Of a stretch of 64,000 nt of DNA, positions 44,184-54,880 are shown piece by piece. Location: positions 1,261,191 to 1,325,190 of the forward strand of contig OX639965.1 of assembly GCA_951828235.1 (NCBI GenBank), given 5' to 3'. Position 1 is the stretch's first letter. Every line of letters starts with the position of its first letter. The translations under genes were made by a program, and so were the position numbers. The notes under the pieces are model-generated. The model was given only the letters and a program-made list of their open reading frames with translations. It ran no database searches and was not told the DNA's origin. This DNA is from an uncultured Gammaproteobacteria bacterium. Its GTDB lineage: Bacteria; Pseudomonadota; Gammaproteobacteria; Steroidobacterales; Foliamicaceae.

Positions 44184-44654
44184 ATGAGCATAAACGCGAC
44201 TTTGCTGGGGCAAATTCTCGTATTTGCCGCGCTCGTCTGGTTCACGATGAAGTTCATCTGGCCGCAGTTGCTTGACGCCATGGACCAGCGCAACAAGGAG
44301 ATAGCCGACGGCCTGGAGGCCGCGGCCCAGGGGCGCAGCGAACTGGATGCGGCGCAGGAACGGATTGAAAAGCTGGTGTCGGACGCGCGCGGCCGGGCCT
44401 CGGAAATCATCGATCAGGCCAACGGCCGGGCGGCGCGAATCGTGGAGGAAGCCCGCGAAGAGGGCGAGCGGGAGCGGCTGCGCCTGGTTGCTTCGGCCCA
44501 CTCGGAAATCGAGCGGGAAACCTCGCAGGCGCGCGATGAACTGCGCGAGCAGGTAGCCGCCCTTGCGATCGCGGGGGCCGAGAAGATTCTCCAGCGCGAG
44601 ATCGACGCCCGCGCGCACGGCGACATGCTCCAGCGTTTCGCCGCACGCATCTGA
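44184..44654 (+). CDS. atpF: ATP synthase F0 subunit b
   Basis: 156 aa: one N-terminal membrane helix (LLGQILVFAALVWFTMKFIW), then a long charged coiled coil forming the peripheral stalk. ATG 44184, 10 nt after atpE. Its stop TGA overlaps the atpH ATG. Confidence 0.95.
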   Translation: MSINATLLGQILVFAALVWFTMKFIWPQLLDAMDQRNKEIADGLEAAAQGRSELDAAQERIEKLVSDARGRASEIIDQANGRAARIVEEAREEGERERLRLVASAHSEIERETSQARDELREQVAALAIAGAEKILQREIDARAHGDMLQRFAARI

Positions 44655-45205
44655 TGGATTCTCCCGGCGCCATTGCGCGGCCGTATGCGCGGGCGGCCTT
44701 CGCCTACGCGAGGGATCGGAACGGCGTGGCCCAGTGGTCGGCGGCGCTGAAGGCAGCCGCGTCGGCCGCCGCGGATCCGCAAATGCGCGCGGCGCTGGAG
44801 TTGTCCGACACAAGCCAGGCAGCGACGGACCTGCTTTGCCGGTTGCTTGAAGATTCCGCGGCCTGGGAATTCGATGGCGTGCGCAACCTGATGCGGCTGC
44901 TGCAGGAAAACCGCCGCATGGGCGCCCTCGGCGCGATCGCGGAGCAATTTGAGCAACTGTGGCGCGAAGATTCCCGGCGGGTCGAGGCGGTGCTGGTTTC
45001 CGCGGTGCCCCTGGATGTGGAGCAGCAGGAGGAAATCGCCCGGGCGCTCAAGGCGCGCCTCGGGCGCGAGGTGGATTTTCGCTTTGAACTGGATGACAGC
45101 CTTATTGGCGGAGTCCGCGTTCAGGTGGGCGACCAGGTGATCGACGGTTCGGCGCGGGCCGGCTTGAGCAGTTTGGCGACCACGCTGAACCGGCCGGCGA
45201 ACTAA
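44654..45205 (+). CDS. atpH: ATP synthase F1 subunit delta
   Basis: 183 aa. N-terminal helical domain starts AIARPYARAAFAYAR; the C-terminal part has VRVQVGDQVIDGSARAGLSSLA, the family end motif. Links F1 to the b stalk. Confidence 0.95.
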   Translation: MDSPGAIARPYARAAFAYARDRNGVAQWSAALKAAASAAADPQMRAALELSDTSQAATDLLCRLLEDSAAWEFDGVRNLMRLLQENRRMGALGAIAEQFEQLWREDSRRVEAVLVSAVPLDVEQQEEIARALKARLGREVDFRFELDDSLIGGVRVQVGDQVIDGSARAGLSSLATTLNRPAN

Positions 45206-45224
45206 TTGATAGACAGGTAGTGGA

Positions 45225-46766
45225 ATGACTCTGAAAGCGAACGAAATCAGTGATCTGATCCGGCAGCGCATCGAAAACTTCGATGCCGCCGCCGAGCAGG
45301 TGGAGGTGGGCACGGTAGTGTCCGTGACCGACGGCATCTGTCGAATCCACGGTCTGTCCGGGGCGCAGTACGGCGAAATGCTGGAGTTCCCCGGCGACAC
45401 TTTCGGCCTGGCCCTGAACCTGGAGCAGGACTCGGTGGGCGCGGTACTCCTGAGCGAGTACCGGCACATCACCGAAGGCGACGTGGTCAAGGCCACCGGC
45501 CGTATCCTGGAAGTGCCGGTTGGCGAGGCGCTGCTGGGGCGCGTGGTGGATGCGCTGGGGAACCCTGTCGACGGCAAGGGTCCGGTGGAAACCAGCGATT
45601 TCTCCGCGATCGAGAAAGTGGCGCCGGGTGTAATCACCCGCCAGTCGGTAAGCCAACCGGTGCAGACCGGTCTGAAGTCGGTGGACTCCATGATCCCCAT
45701 CGGCCGCGGGCAGCGGGAGCTGATCATCGGCGATCGGCAGACCGGCAAGACCGCGGTCGCAGTTGACACCATCATCAATCAGCGCGGCACCGGCATCAAG
45801 TGCATATACGTGGCGATCGGACAGAAGAACTCTTCGGTGGCCAACGTGGTCCGCAAGCTCGAGGAGTTCGGCGCGCTGGAACACACCATCGTGGTGTCCG
45901 CGCCGGCCGCCGATACGGCCGCCATGCAGTACATCGCCCCGTACGCGGGCTGCGCCATGGGCGAGTATTTCCGCGACCGGGGAGAGGACGCGCTGGTGGT
46001 GTACGACGACCTCACCAAACAGGCCTGGGCGTACCGCCAGGTGTCGCTGCTGCTGAGGCGCCCGCCCGGCCGCGAGGCCTATCCCGGCGACGTCTTCTAT
46101 CTGCACTCGCGCCTGCTGGAAAGGGCCGCGCGTGTCAACACCGACTATGTGGAGGAAGCGACCGGCGGCGAGGTCAAGGGGCAGACCGGCTCGCTTACCG
46201 CATTGCCCATCATCGAGACGCAGGCGGGCGATGTGTCGGCGTTCGTACCTACCAACGTTATCTCCATCACCGACGGCCAGATCTACCTGGTGACCGACCT
46301 TTTCAACGCAGGCATCCGTCCCGCCATCGACCCCGGAATTTCGGTGTCCCGGGTGGGAGGCGCCGCCCAGACCACGATCATCAAGAAGCTCGGCGGCGGC
46401 ATCCGCCTGGCGCTGGCCCAGTACCGCGACCTTGCGGCGTTTGCCCAGTTCGCCTCGGACCTCGATGCGGCCACTCGCCGGCAGCTGGAGCGCGGCCAGC
46501 GGGTCACCGAGATGATGAAGCAGAACCAGTACGAGCCTCTGACCGTCGCCGAGGTTGCGGTGTCGCTGTTCGCCGTGCAGGAGGGCTACATGGACGACAT
46601 GGAGGTGGACCAGCTGCTCGCATTCGAGAAGGCCCTGCACGCGCATGCGCGCGACAACCATGCGGATCTGCTCGACAGGATCAACGAATCGGGCGACTAC
46701 AACGACGAGATCCAAGCCGGCCTCAACAAACTCGTAGAGGAATTCAAGACCAGCGGCGCCTACTGA
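45225..46766 (+). CDS. atpA: ATP synthase F1 subunit alpha
   Basis: 513 aa, the usual length. P-loop [27 protein letters not shown] and the ATP-synthase signature [17 protein letters not shown] are all intact. Start ATG 45225 after TAGTGGA. Regulatory, non-catalytic nucleotide site. Confidence 0.98.
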   Translation: MTLKANEISDLIRQRIENFDAAAEQVEVGTVVSVTDGICRIHGLSGAQYGEMLEFPGDTFGLALNLEQDSVGAVLLSEYRHITEGDVVKATGRILEVPVGEALLGRVVDALGNPVDGKGPVETSDFSAIEKVAPGVITRQSVSQPVQTGLKSVDSMIPIGRGQRELIIGDRQTGKTAVAVDTIINQRGTGIKCIYVAIGQKNSSVANVVRKLEEFGALEHTIVVSAPAADTAAMQYIAPYAGCAMGEYFRDRGEDALVVYDDLTKQAWAYRQVSLLLRRPPGREAYPGDVFYLHSRLLERAARVNTDYVEEATGGEVKGQTGSLTALPIIETQAGDVSAFVPTNVISITDGQIYLVTDLFNAGIRPAIDPGISVSRVGGAAQTTIIKKLGGGIRLALAQYRDLAAFAQFASDLDAATRRQLERGQRVTEMMKQNQYEPLTVAEVAVSLFAVQEGYMDDMEVDQLLAFEKALHAHARDNHADLLDRINESGDYNDEIQAGLNKLVEEFKTSGAY

Positions 46767-46836
46767 TGACTATACATTCAGACACTTTCGCCTTTCGCCA
46801 GGCGCGCCGGTCGGGACTTGAGCGGGTTTAGACGTA

Positions 46837-47697
46837 ATGCCGGGCGCAAAGGAAATCCGCAGCAAGATAGGCAGCGTCAAGAACACGCAGAAGATCACGC
46901 GCGCCATGGAAATGGTCGCCGCCAGCAAGATACGCCGAACCCAGCAGCGGATGACCGCAGCTCGGCCGTACGCCGACGGCATACGAAAAATCGCGAGCCA
47001 CCTTTACCATGCCCGGCCCGACTACACCCCGCCGTACCTGGCGGAGCGCGAGGAGAAGTCCGCCGGCTACATTCTCATTTCCACCGACCGGGGCCTGTGC
47101 GGCGGCCTCAACGTCAACCTGTTCCGACACTTCCTGGGTGAACTCAGGCGCCAGGCCGACGCCGGCGTAGCCACGCAGATCGTCCTTATCGGCGCCAAGG
47201 CCGTGCAGTTTTTCCGCAATCTCGATGTCAACATCACCGGAGTCGCTTCGCACCTGGGTGAAAAGCCGCATATCGTGGACCTGGTCAGCGCCGTGCGGAT
47301 ATTGCTCAAGGAGTATCGCGAAGGACAGATCGACCGGATGTACCTGGCCCGCAACGTGTTCGTGAACACCATGCGCCAGCAGCCGGTGATCGAACAATTG
47401 CTGCCGGTCGCGCTCACCAGGGACGACACGCTGGCCGCGCACTGGGACTACATTTACGAACCGTCGGCGGGCGAGTTGCTCGACGGCGTGCTGGAGCGCT
47501 ACATCGAGACACAGGTGTTCCGCGCGGCGATGGAGAACGTGGCCTGCGAGATGGCGGCCAAGATGGTGGCGATGAAGTCGGCCACCGACAACGCCGGCAA
47601 GCTGATCGACTCACTACAGCTTCAGTACAACAAGGCCAGGCAGGCGGCGATTACCGCCGAAATCGCGGAGATCATCGGCGGCGCCGAAGCCGTATGA
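46837..47697 (+). CDS. atpG: ATP synthase F1 subunit gamma
   Basis: 286 aa. N-terminal coiled coil (GAKEIRSKIGSVKNTQKITRAMEMVAASK), Rossmann-like middle (STDRGLCGGLN) and C-terminal coiled coil ending YNKARQAAITAEIAEIIGGAEA. Central rotor shaft. Seventy nt after atpA, without obvious features in the gap. Confidence 0.98.
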   Translation: MPGAKEIRSKIGSVKNTQKITRAMEMVAASKIRRTQQRMTAARPYADGIRKIASHLYHARPDYTPPYLAEREEKSAGYILISTDRGLCGGLNVNLFRHFLGELRRQADAGVATQIVLIGAKAVQFFRNLDVNITGVASHLGEKPHIVDLVSAVRILLKEYREGQIDRMYLARNVFVNTMRQQPVIEQLLPVALTRDDTLAAHWDYIYEPSAGELLDGVLERYIETQVFRAAMENVACEMAAKMVAMKSATDNAGKLIDSLQLQYNKARQAAITAEIAEIIGGAEAV

Positions 47698-47761
47698 GAC
47701 TGACCTGCGCGTACGCGGCATCGCCGCCGGGAGATCGGACGAATGAAAATTTATGGCTTAG

Positions 47762-49186
<1,425 letters not shown>

Positions 49187-49188
49187 CC

Positions 49189-49605
49189 GTGTCTTCGATT
49201 CACCTGGACATCGTCAGCGCCGAGGGCGCGATTTACTCCGGCGAAGCGGATTTTGTCGTCGCGCCCGCATCGCAGGGCGATGTCGGCATCGCGCCTAGGC
49301 ACGCTCCGCTCTTGACCGAACTGCGTCCCGGACCGGTTCGGGTGCAACGCGAAGGCGAGGACGAGCAGCTTTTCTACGTGACCGGAGGCCTGCTGGAGAT
49401 ACAACCGGATGCCGTAATCGTGCTGGCCGATTCGGCCCTGCGCCCGGATCAGCTCGACGTGGATGCCGCCGATGAAGCGCGCAGGAAGGCAGAGGTTGCC
49501 CTGGAGGGCGCCACCGAGAAATCCGACATTGAGAAGGCGCAGCGCGACCTCGCCGATGCCGCCGCGCGCCACAGGGCGCTGAAGAAACTCCGCGTACAGG
49601 ACTGA
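49189..49605 (+). CDS. atpC: ATP synthase F1 subunit epsilon
   Basis: 138 aa, GTG start 2 nt after the atpD stop. Beta-sandwich SSIHLDIVSAEGAIYSGEADFVVAPASQGDVGI, split across strands, then the C-terminal two-helix inhibitory domain (ADEARRKAEVALEGATEKSD and later). Last gene of the atp operon. Confidence 0.95.
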   Translation: MSSIHLDIVSAEGAIYSGEADFVVAPASQGDVGIAPRHAPLLTELRPGPVRVQREGEDEQLFYVTGGLLEIQPDAVIVLADSALRPDQLDVDAADEARRKAEVALEGATEKSDIEKAQRDLADAAARHRALKKLRVQD

Positions 49606-49919
49606 ACTCTTGCGTGGCCCGGCGGTCTCGGGATTCACAGCCCGCCCCGGGCTTCGTTCCAATCCCTTGGCTTACGGCCACAAATTCAGGATTGTTCTTG
49701 TATGTTCCTTGCAAGTGCTTGAAATATAACAGTAATCCAATTCGGGTGAATTTTTCACCAAAGTTAAGAAAGTGTTACAACGGCGCGCTTTTCAGGCCCG
49801 GATTCGATAGTTGCCCACAAGTTTTTCCACAGAAAATGTGGATACTCGAAACTGCTTGTGAGACCGTGGACGTTCCCGCTCACGGCGACTTAGAATCTGC
49901 GGGCGTTTGAATCCCGCCC
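49606..49919. other. 314-nt AT-rich intergenic region with DnaA-box-like sites
   Basis: No gene seen. Unlike the rest of the window it is AT-rich from about 49680 to 49860. TTTTCCACA (49824-49832) matches the relaxed DnaA box, and reversed TGTGGATAC (49838-49846) has one mismatch; they form the inverted pair TCCACA-GAAAA-TGTGGA. A third partial site TTGCCCACA lies at 49811-49819. GGTGAA-TTT-TTCACC (49745-49759) is a small hairpin. It could be a replication origin, a DnaA-controlled promoter for the amidase-glmU genes, or simply the atp terminator plus promoter region. Confidence 0.4.
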
Positions 49920-51359
49920 GTGAGCATCTTCCCCGATTACGAATCCCATGACGCTGTCGGCCTGGCCGAACTGGTGCGCTCGGGCGAGGTCGAGGCCCTG
50001 GAACTCCTGGAGGCGGCGATCGAGCGTTGTGAACAGCGCAACGCCTCCGTCAACGCGGTAGTGCATACTTTTTTTGACCGCGCCAGACACGCGCTGACGG
50101 CGATCGACCATCGGGCGCCTTTGAGTGGCGTGCCCTTCCTGCTGAAGGACGCCGGCGCCCACTTTGCGGGAGAACCCACCGGGTATGCCTGCCGTTTGTT
50201 CGACGATTTCGTGCCCGAGCGGGACACGACGCTGGTCCGCCGCTATCGGGAGGCCGGACTGGCGATCTTCGGCAAGACCAATACGCCGGAGCTGGCGCTG
50301 GCGGTCACTACCGAACCGGAAGTAACGGGACCGACCCTGAACCCCTGGAACCCCGGGCATTCGCCGGGCGGCTCCAGCGGCGGTGCCGCCGCGGCCGTGG
50401 CGACTGGCATCGTGCCGGCCGCACATGGCAGCGATGGCGGGGGCTCCATTCGTATCCCGGCTTCCCTCTGCGGCCTTGTGGGCCTCAAGCCCACTCGCGG
50501 CCGCGTCCCTACCGGCCCCGACCGGGCCGAGGGCTGGGCCGGCATGGCCCAGCATCACGTGATCACCCGCAGCGTGCGCGATTCCGCCGCCTTTCTCGAC
50601 GCCGTGGAGGGCCCTGAACCCGGTGACCCCTACCATCCGCCTTCCCATGCCGGTTCGTGGATGGCGGCGCTTGAGAAGCCGGTGGGCGCCTTGCGCGTGG
50701 CTCTCATACAGGACTCCTTCAACGGCACGGCCGTAGACCCCGATGTCCTCGAAGTGCTCGGCGGCACGGCCCGGTTGTGCGAAGAACTCGGTCATCGCGT
50801 GGAAGAAGCGCGATGCCCGCTGTCGCCCGAGCAACTGCGCAACTGCGCCACGCTGATCCTGAATTCGCATGTCAACGCCGACATTCGGGCGCGGTGCAGG
50901 GCGCTGGGCCGAGAGTTCCGCCGCGAGGACGTATCCCATGTCACCTGGCGGATGGCACAGGCCGGCGCGGAAGCCAGTGCGTCGGACTACGCTGCCGCGC
51001 TTCACCATATCCAGTACATTGGACGCCGGATGGGAGAATTCTCCGATCAGTTTGACGTCATACTTTCCCCGACCACGGCCGCCCCGGCGCCCCGCCTGGG
51101 CGAGGTCGACATGGACACCGAGGACCTGAAGCGCTACATGCAAGTCACCAACCGCTACACGGCCTTTACCCAATTGTTCAACGTTACCGGTCAGCCCGCC
51201 GTCTCCCTGCCGCTCGGCGGATCGCCGGAGGGGCTGCCGATCGGCGTTCAGCTGGCAGCCGCGCAGGGCGGCGAAGGCCTGCTGTTCGGTCTGGCCGCGC
51301 AACTTGAACGCGCGCGCCCATGGACCGGCCTTTGTCCACAGCACGAAGGCGCCTCCTGA
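49920..51359 (+). CDS. amidase-signature family hydrolase
   Basis: 479 aa. The Ser-cisSer-Lys triad is visible: Lys in PFLLKDAGAHFAG, cis-Ser in PGGSSGGAAAAVATG and nucleophile Ser in GSDGGGSIRIPAS. It resembles 6-aminohexanoate cyclic-dimer hydrolase-type and fatty amide amidases rather than GatA. GTG start at 49920. The stop overlaps the glmU start by 1 nt. Substrate unknown; no signal peptide. Confidence 0.87.
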   Translation: MSIFPDYESHDAVGLAELVRSGEVEALELLEAAIERCEQRNASVNAVVHTFFDRARHALTAIDHRAPLSGVPFLLKDAGAHFAGEPTGYACRLFDDFVPERDTTLVRRYREAGLAIFGKTNTPELALAVTTEPEVTGPTLNPWNPGHSPGGSSGGAAAAVATGIVPAAHGSDGGGSIRIPASLCGLVGLKPTRGRVPTGPDRAEGWAGMAQHHVITRSVRDSAAFLDAVEGPEPGDPYHPPSHAGSWMAALEKPVGALRVALIQDSFNGTAVDPDVLEVLGGTARLCEELGHRVEEARCPLSPEQLRNCATLILNSHVNADIRARCRALGREFRREDVSHVTWRMAQAGAEASASDYAAALHHIQYIGRRMGEFSDQFDVILSPTTAAPAPRLGEVDMDTEDLKRYMQVTNRYTAFTQLFNVTGQPAVSLPLGGSPEGLPIGVQLAAAQGGEGLLFGLAAQLERARPWTGLCPQHEGAS

Positions 51360-52708
51360 TGGCCGGGGCTTTGAATGTGGTTATCCTGGCGGCCGGCCGG
51401 GGTACGCGGATGCGCTCCGCCATACCCAAGCCGCTGCACCGGCTGGGAGGTAAACCGCTACTGGCTCACGTAATCGACGCGGCGGTAGGTCTGCAACCCG
51501 ATCGTATCGCAGTGGTTTGCGGGCACGGCGCCGAGCCGGTGCGTGCTGCATTCTCCGGGGCGCCCGTCGACTGGGTCGTGCAGGACGAGCAACTGGGTTC
51601 GGGACACGCGGTAATCCAGGCGCTGCCGGCGATCGATCGCGGTGCGCGCGTGCTGGTCCTGTACTCGGACGTCGCGCTGGTCACCGGCGAGACGCTTCAG
51701 CGGCTGGTGGCCGACGACAAAGGGGTTTCGCTGTTGACGGCGGAAGTGGAAGACCCCTCGGGTTACGGTCGCATCATCCGGGATTCGGCCGGTGCGGTAG
51801 CGGGCATCGTCGAACATGCCCACGCCACGCCTGAGCAGAGACTTGTTCGCGAAATCAATGTAGGGCCGATGGTGGCGCCCGGCGATTGGCTGGACAGGGC
51901 TTGCCGCGCGCTCAGACCTGCCGGCGCAAAACAGGAAATCTACCTTACCCACACGGTTGATATCGCTCTTGCCGACGGAACGTTCGTACGCGCGGTAAGG
52001 ACTGGTGGGCCGGACGAGGCAATGGGAGTCAACAGCCCGGCGCAACTCGCCGAAGCCAGGCGTCTGCTTCGGCGCCGCCGAACCGGGTCGCTGATGGAGG
52101 CCGGCGTGCGGATCGCGGATCCCGAGCGCATCGAGATTAGGGCCGAAGTGCAGGCCGGCCGGGATGTTTTCCTCGACGTGGGCGTAATACTTGAAGGGGA
52201 AATTCGCCTGGGCGACGGGGCGAGCATCGGCGCCTACAGCGTGGTTTCGGACACCCGGATTGACGAGGGTGCGCGAATCGAACCGCATTGCGTGGTGGAA
52301 GGCGCTCATATCGGGCCGCGGGCGCGGGTCGGTCCCTTCGCCCGGCTGCGGCCCCAGGCCAGGCTGGGAGAGGAATCCCGGGTCGGCAATTTCGTGGAGG
52401 TCAAGAACAGCGAGCTGGGCGACGGCGCCAAGGCGTCGCATTTGAGCTACGTCGGCGATTCCGAGGTCGGCGGGAAGGCCAATATCGGTGCGGGCGTGAT
52501 CACCTGCAATTACGACGGGCGAAGAAAGCACCGCACGGTGATCGGCGAAGGTGCGTTCATCGGCTCGGGCGTTGAATTGGTGGCCCCGGTGGAAGTCGGC
52601 GCCGGCGCCGTGATAGGCGCCGGTTCCACGATCACCAAGCCGGCGCCGGCGGAGCGGCTCACCGTGGCCCGCTCACGGCAGAAAACACTGCCGCTGAAGA
52701 AGCGGTAG
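51359..52708 (+). CDS. glmU: bifunctional UDP-GlcNAc pyrophosphorylase / GlcN-1-P acetyltransferase
   Basis: 449 aa. N-terminal uridylyltransferase with VVILAAGRGTRMRS and the GHGAEPV, YSDVALV segments. C-terminal left-handed beta helix of hexapeptide repeats ending in the acetyltransferase site (GNFVEVKNSELGDGAKASHL, GVITCNYDGRRKHRTVIGEG). Makes UDP-GlcNAc for peptidoglycan and LPS. ATG 51359 overlaps the amidase stop (TGATG). Confidence 0.97.
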   Translation: MAGALNVVILAAGRGTRMRSAIPKPLHRLGGKPLLAHVIDAAVGLQPDRIAVVCGHGAEPVRAAFSGAPVDWVVQDEQLGSGHAVIQALPAIDRGARVLVLYSDVALVTGETLQRLVADDKGVSLLTAEVEDPSGYGRIIRDSAGAVAGIVEHAHATPEQRLVREINVGPMVAPGDWLDRACRALRPAGAKQEIYLTHTVDIALADGTFVRAVRTGGPDEAMGVNSPAQLAEARRLLRRRRTGSLMEAGVRIADPERIEIRAEVQAGRDVFLDVGVILEGEIRLGDGASIGAYSVVSDTRIDEGARIEPHCVVEGAHIGPRARVGPFARLRPQARLGEESRVGNFVEVKNSELGDGAKASHLSYVGDSEVGGKANIGAGVITCNYDGRRKHRTVIGEGAFIGSGVELVAPVEVGAGAVIGAGSTITKPAPAERLTVARSRQKTLPLKKR

Positions 52709-52874
52709 CTAGCAGCCCGTGGCGGAAGTCCCACTGCGTTCGACCGGCGATCCATCCCGCCTGGACTGCGTTGCTCGTCGCTTGCATATGCCCGATATGG
52801 GCGCTCCTCGCGCCTTGCCAGGCGGGCGTCTCGCCGTTCTCGGCGCGACGCGGGATTCCGCCACGGGCTGCTAG
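52709..52874. repeat. 166-nt nested hairpin element filling the glmU-glmS spacer
   Basis: A perfect 19-bp terminal inverted repeat: CTAGCAGCCCGTGGCGGAA (52709-52727) and its reverse complement (52856-52874). A further TCCC/GGGA pair continues the stem after a 1-nt bulge. Inside, CCCGCCTGG (52756-52764) pairs with CCAGGCGGG (52818-52826), and GCCC/GGGC closes a small central loop near 52790-52802. It starts directly after the glmU stop and ends 6 nt before glmS, covering the glmS ribosome binding region. May be a dispersed palindromic element, an RNA control structure, or both. Confidence 0.75.
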
Positions 52875-52880
52875 CCGGCG

Positions 52881-54713
52881 ATGTGCGGAATCGTCGGAGT
52901 CGCCGCCGAGAGGGACATCGCCCGCCTGCTGCTCGACGGACTGCGCCGACTGGAGTACCGCGGCTACGACTCCGCCGGAATGGCATTGCTGGCGAACGGC
53001 GCACTCAAGCGCCTGCGCCGGCCGGGGAACGTGGCCCGGCTGGCCGAGGAATTTGAAACGAAGACCCTTGAGGGCGCTGTCGGCATTGCGCACACCCGCT
53101 GGGCCACGCACGGCGCGCCCACCGAACAAAACGCGCATCCCATTTTCGCCGGCGACCGGGTAGCGGTCGCACACAACGGCATCGTGGAGAACTACGAGGC
53201 CATCAAGGAGGAACTCATTGCCGGGGGTGTCGTCTTCACAAGCGAAACGGATACCGAGTGCATCGCCCACCTGCTCGACGCCGAAATGCGTTGCGGCAAG
53301 GATCTTGTTGCGGCCGCGCGCGATGCGCTTGCCCGGCTGCGGGGCAGTTACTCCGTGGTCGTTCTCGCGCAGGCCGAGCCCGGCGCGATCCTGGCCGCCC
53401 ATCGTGGCGCCCCGATGGTCGTCGGCCTGGGGGAGTCGGAGAACTATGCCGCCTCCGACATCGCCGCTCTACTTCCGCTGACCCGCCGCTACCGCTTTCT
53501 GCGCGATGGAGACCTGGCGCTTGTCAGCTCGGACAGCTTGCAGATTACCGGCTCGGGCGGCGAAACCGTGGAAAGGCCGGTGGTCGAAAGCGAGTTCGGC
53601 CCCGAGTCGGTGGAGCGGGGCGCCTACCGGCACTACATGCAGAAGGAGATCTTCGAGCAGGCGCGGGCGGTTCGCGACACGCTGCAGCCGTTGATTTCCG
53701 GCGGCCTGCCGGACGCGTCCATGTTCGGCCCGGAAACAGGCGCGGCGCTTGGTGAAATTACGGCCGTGCATATCGCCGCCTGCGGCAGCGCCTTCAACGC
53801 CGGGCTGGTAGCCCGGCAGTGGATACAGGAGTACGCGAACCTTCCCTGCACCGTCGAGATCGCCAGCGAATACCGCTATCGGCCCCCGCCTTGTCCGCCC
53901 AACTGCCTGTTCCTCGCCATTTCGCAGTCGGGGGAGACGGCCGACACGCTGGCTGCTACCCGGGCTGCCCGCGAACGGGGCTACCGGGCGGTCGTCGCCT
54001 TGAGCAACGTCGCCACCAGCAGCCTGGTCCGCAACGTCGAGCAGAGCCTGCTGACGCGCGCCGGCCTGGAAGTCGGCGTAGCCTCCACCAAGGCACTGTT
54101 GACGCAGTTGGCGGCGCTGGCGATGATCGCCCTGGCGTTGGCCGGCGCCCGGGGCCGGGCGGAAGCGGTCATACGCGGGCTGACGCAGGAGGCCGCGGCA
54201 CTTCCAGACCTGATAGAACAGCTGCTCGAAATGGACGGCGCGCTTGCGCAACTGGCCGAGCATTTCCGCCATCGCGACCACGTCCTGTTCCTGGGTCGGG
54301 GCCCGATGTGGCCGGTGGCGATGGAGGGTGCGCTCAAATTGAAGGAGCTTTCCTATATCCATGCCGAGGCCTATGCGGCCGGCGAATTGAAGCACGGCCC
54401 GCTGGCGCTGGTTGACGATCAGATGATGGTCGTGGCCCTGGCTCCCAACGATGGCCTGCTGCACAAGCTGCGGTCCAATCTCGAAGAGGTCCGTGCGCGC
54501 GGAGGAAAGCTCTTCGTGGTGTCCGATCCCGACGCCAACCTGGGGCACGAAGACGGCATGATCGTGCTGCGCCTGCCGGCGCCGCCCACGGCGCTGCAGG
54601 CGCCCCTGCTCTATACCGTGCCACTACAGCTGCTCGCGTACCACGTAGCCGTGCAGAAGGGCAACGATGTCGACCGCCCGCGCAACCTCGCCAAATCCGT
54701 CACCGTCGACTAG
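52881..54713 (+). CDS. glmS: glutamine:fructose-6-phosphate aminotransferase
   Basis: 610 aa. N-terminal glutaminase with nucleophile Cys2 (MCGIVGV), RLEYRGYDSAGMAL and the HTRWATHG segment. Two SIS sugar-isomerase domains (SQSGETADTLAA, GRGPMWPVAMEGALKLKELSYIH split) and the C-terminal DVDRPRNLAKSVTVD motif. Makes GlcN-6-P. The gene is bracketed by two large hairpin elements. Confidence 0.98.
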   Translation: MCGIVGVAAERDIARLLLDGLRRLEYRGYDSAGMALLANGALKRLRRPGNVARLAEEFETKTLEGAVGIAHTRWATHGAPTEQNAHPIFAGDRVAVAHNGIVENYEAIKEELIAGGVVFTSETDTECIAHLLDAEMRCGKDLVAAARDALARLRGSYSVVVLAQAEPGAILAAHRGAPMVVGLGESENYAASDIAALLPLTRRYRFLRDGDLALVSSDSLQITGSGGETVERPVVESEFGPESVERGAYRHYMQKEIFEQARAVRDTLQPLISGGLPDASMFGPETGAALGEITAVHIAACGSAFNAGLVARQWIQEYANLPCTVEIASEYRYRPPPCPPNCLFLAISQSGETADTLAATRAARERGYRAVVALSNVATSSLVRNVEQSLLTRAGLEVGVASTKALLTQLAALAMIALALAGARGRAEAVIRGLTQEAAALPDLIEQLLEMDGALAQLAEHFRHRDHVLFLGRGPMWPVAMEGALKLKELSYIHAEAYAAGELKHGPLALVDDQMMVVALAPNDGLLHKLRSNLEEVRARGGKLFVVSDPDANLGHEDGMIVLRLPAPPTALQAPLLYTVPLQLLAYHVAVQKGNDVDRPRNLAKSVTVD

Positions 54714-54740
54714 GTGGCCCAAATTTTGGCGAGTGCGGAG

Positions 54741-54848
54741 TCCCTTTTGCTACCCCTCCCTGCCGGGACACGCATGAATCCATCCATGGAGCTTGGCGGC
54801 GACATCCCTGTCGCCGCCATTCCCGGCAGGGAGGGGTAGCAAAAGGGA
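54741..54848. repeat. 108-nt hairpin element between glmS and xth
   Basis: A perfect 28-bp inverted repeat: 54741-54768 and 54821-54848, beginning TCCCTTTTGC on one side and ending GCAAAAGGGA on the other. Within it is a second perfect stem GGCGGCGACA-TCCC-TGTCGCCGCC (54795-54818). Sits between convergent genes, so it can end transcription from both sides. The size and perfection point to a mobile or dispersed palindromic element. Confidence 0.8.
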
Positions 54849-54880
54849 CGGGGAAGCGGCCCCCCCGAAGAGAGTTGGCG

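Noticed and set aside
52709..52880. glmS ribozyme
   Set aside because: The spacer is a simple nested hairpin; it lacks the pseudoknotted core expected for the Gram-positive ribozyme and the host is Gram-negative.
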